This document shows, piece after piece, positions 63,398 through 64,000 of a stretch of 64,000 nucleotides of DNA. Within the stretch, counting starts at the first letter, position 1. Each line of letters begins with the position of its first letter. Where the stretch lies: positions 3,745,501 through 3,809,500 of the forward strand of contig NZ_CP036299.1 in assembly GCF_007752345.1 (NCBI RefSeq), read 5' to 3'. The translations under genes were made by a program, and so were the position numbers. The DNA comes from Planctopirus ephydatiae (GTDB taxonomy: Bacteria > Planctomycetota > Planctomycetia > Planctomycetales > Planctomycetaceae). The notes under the pieces are model-generated. The model did no database searches and had not been told where the DNA came from. It saw only the letters and a program-made list of their open reading frames with translations.

Positions 63398-64000
63398 TCA
63401 ACCGGGAACTGACTCTGTGAGTCTTTTGCGCTGCAACTTTTGTGCACAGAGGAACACATACACTAAAAGTGCACAAACACAAATTCCCACACCTAAACTC
63501 ACCCATTGCGAAATCGTCAGCGAGGTCGAAAATTGCCCCTCTTCGTCGCTTCGCAGGAGTTCAATCAGATAGCGTGTGATGGAATACGTCAGCACCGCCA
63601 GGCCAAACACGGCGCCATGCCGGGTGCGGTACGGATAGTACAAATACGCTGCCAAAGCGATAACAAATCCATCGATCGCACTATAGATTTGTGTTGGTTG
63701 CAGCCAGGGAGTGGCCAATTCGACAGGACTGATAACACCCCGGTACACGAATTCGCTGTAGGTCACACTCGAGCCTGGAAACTGAATGCCAAAGGGGAGA
63801 TGACAGACGTCTCCGTAACAGCAACCATTGAGCAGACAACCAATGCGACCAAAACCGACGCCCACAAAAATCGATGGTGTGATAATGTCAGCCAGTCGAA
63901 GTGGATCAATCCGGTTCCAGTAACAGAACACAAAATAAGCGACTGTTCCCATCAATAACCCGCCAAAGAGGACAATTCCTCCCTGGGATAAATTCACAAA
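63398..64000 (-). CDS. lgt: Prolipoprotein diacylglyceryl transferase, 5' end outside window
   Basis: The C-terminal 200 or so residues of Lgt, which attaches diacylglycerol to lipoprotein cysteines. The conserved GRIGCLLNGCCYGD motif, an upstream QGGIVLFGGL segment, and PTQIYSAIDG are intact, and four hydrophobic helices follow. The frame is open to the right edge of the window, so the real start is beyond it; the GTG at 63997 is only the first visible candidate. The predicted lipoproteins in this window are plausible substrates. Confidence 0.92.
   Translation of the reverse strand, partial: FVNLSQGGIVLFGGLLMGTVAYFVFCYWNRIDPLRLADIITPSIFVGVGFGRIGCLLNGCCYGDVCHLPFGIQFPGSSVTYSEFVYRGVISPVELATPWLQPTQIYSAIDGFVIALAAYLYYPYRTRHGAVFGLAVLTYSITRYLIELLRSDEEGQFSTSLTISQWVSLGVGICVCALLVYVFLCAQKLQRKRLTESVPG

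Overview
The window reads as ordinary chromosomal DNA from a planctomycete, most likely the order Planctomycetales and possibly a Planctopirus or Rubinisphaera relative. This is inferred from gene content only. Supporting signs are several proteins I associate with planctomycetes (a DUF4340 protein, a very long anti-sigma-like protein beside an ECF sigma factor, Arg-rich disordered proteins), the bacterial squalene-route pair hpnC/hpnD, short head-to-head and tail-to-tail transcription units, and many genes with weak Shine-Dalgarno sites. I see no rRNA, CRISPR array, prophage or insertion sequence. One tRNA gene, tRNA-His(GUG), is present.

Layout. 1-7.8 kb (+): the 3' part of a DUF4340 protein, a Tat-signal thioredoxin, a disordered protein with eleven consecutive arginines, an MtaB-type tRNA methylthiotransferase, a STAS protein, thymidylate kinase and an unknown protein. 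7.8-11.5 kb (-): FHA protein, MFS transporter, a small unknown and a DUF454 membrane protein. 12.2-15.5 kb (+): a very Asp-rich small protein followed by structured non-coding DNA and a strong terminator, then purine nucleoside phosphorylase, an SDR and a secreted dienelactone hydrolase. 15.7-18.7 kb (-): bifunctional-nuclease-family protein, a basic-linker small protein and a FabH-like ketosynthase with an unusual N-terminal extension. 18.9-25 kb: two unknown proteins, metK, a lipoprotein and a fused double-ATPase oligopeptide ABC protein. 25.2-31.3 kb: tRNA-His, truB, a LysM protein, glgB and a gluzincin-type metalloprotease. 31.3-34.1 kb (-): an ExeA-like ATPase with a huge acidic tail.

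34.7-40.2 kb (+) is the classic phoH, 7TM-HD (PgpH), ybeY, CorC/HlyC cluster. 40.3-46.9 kb (-) is a DUF58, transglutaminase-like, MoxR, permease unit in which the transglutaminase has lost its catalytic cysteine. 47.3-52 kb: acyltransferase-3, DtxR-family regulator, a lipoprotein with a CxxC-less thioredoxin fold, and LexA. 52.1-54.2 kb (-): hpnC and hpnD. 54.6-56.9 kb (+): der and a methyltransferase. 56.9-64 kb: an SDR, an HlyD-type adaptor, a fuconolactonase-like amidohydrolase, the anti-sigma-like protein with its ECF sigma factor, and a partial lgt.

I found no unmistakable new multi-gene system. The most unusual signals are the triad-less transglutaminase in the MoxR/DUF58 unit, the structured leader that fills the phoH-pgpH gap, the Asp-rich exported protein with its structured 3' region, two thioredoxin-fold proteins with opposite fates (one CxxC intact, one lost), and the long disordered or acidic tails on ATPase and membrane proteins.
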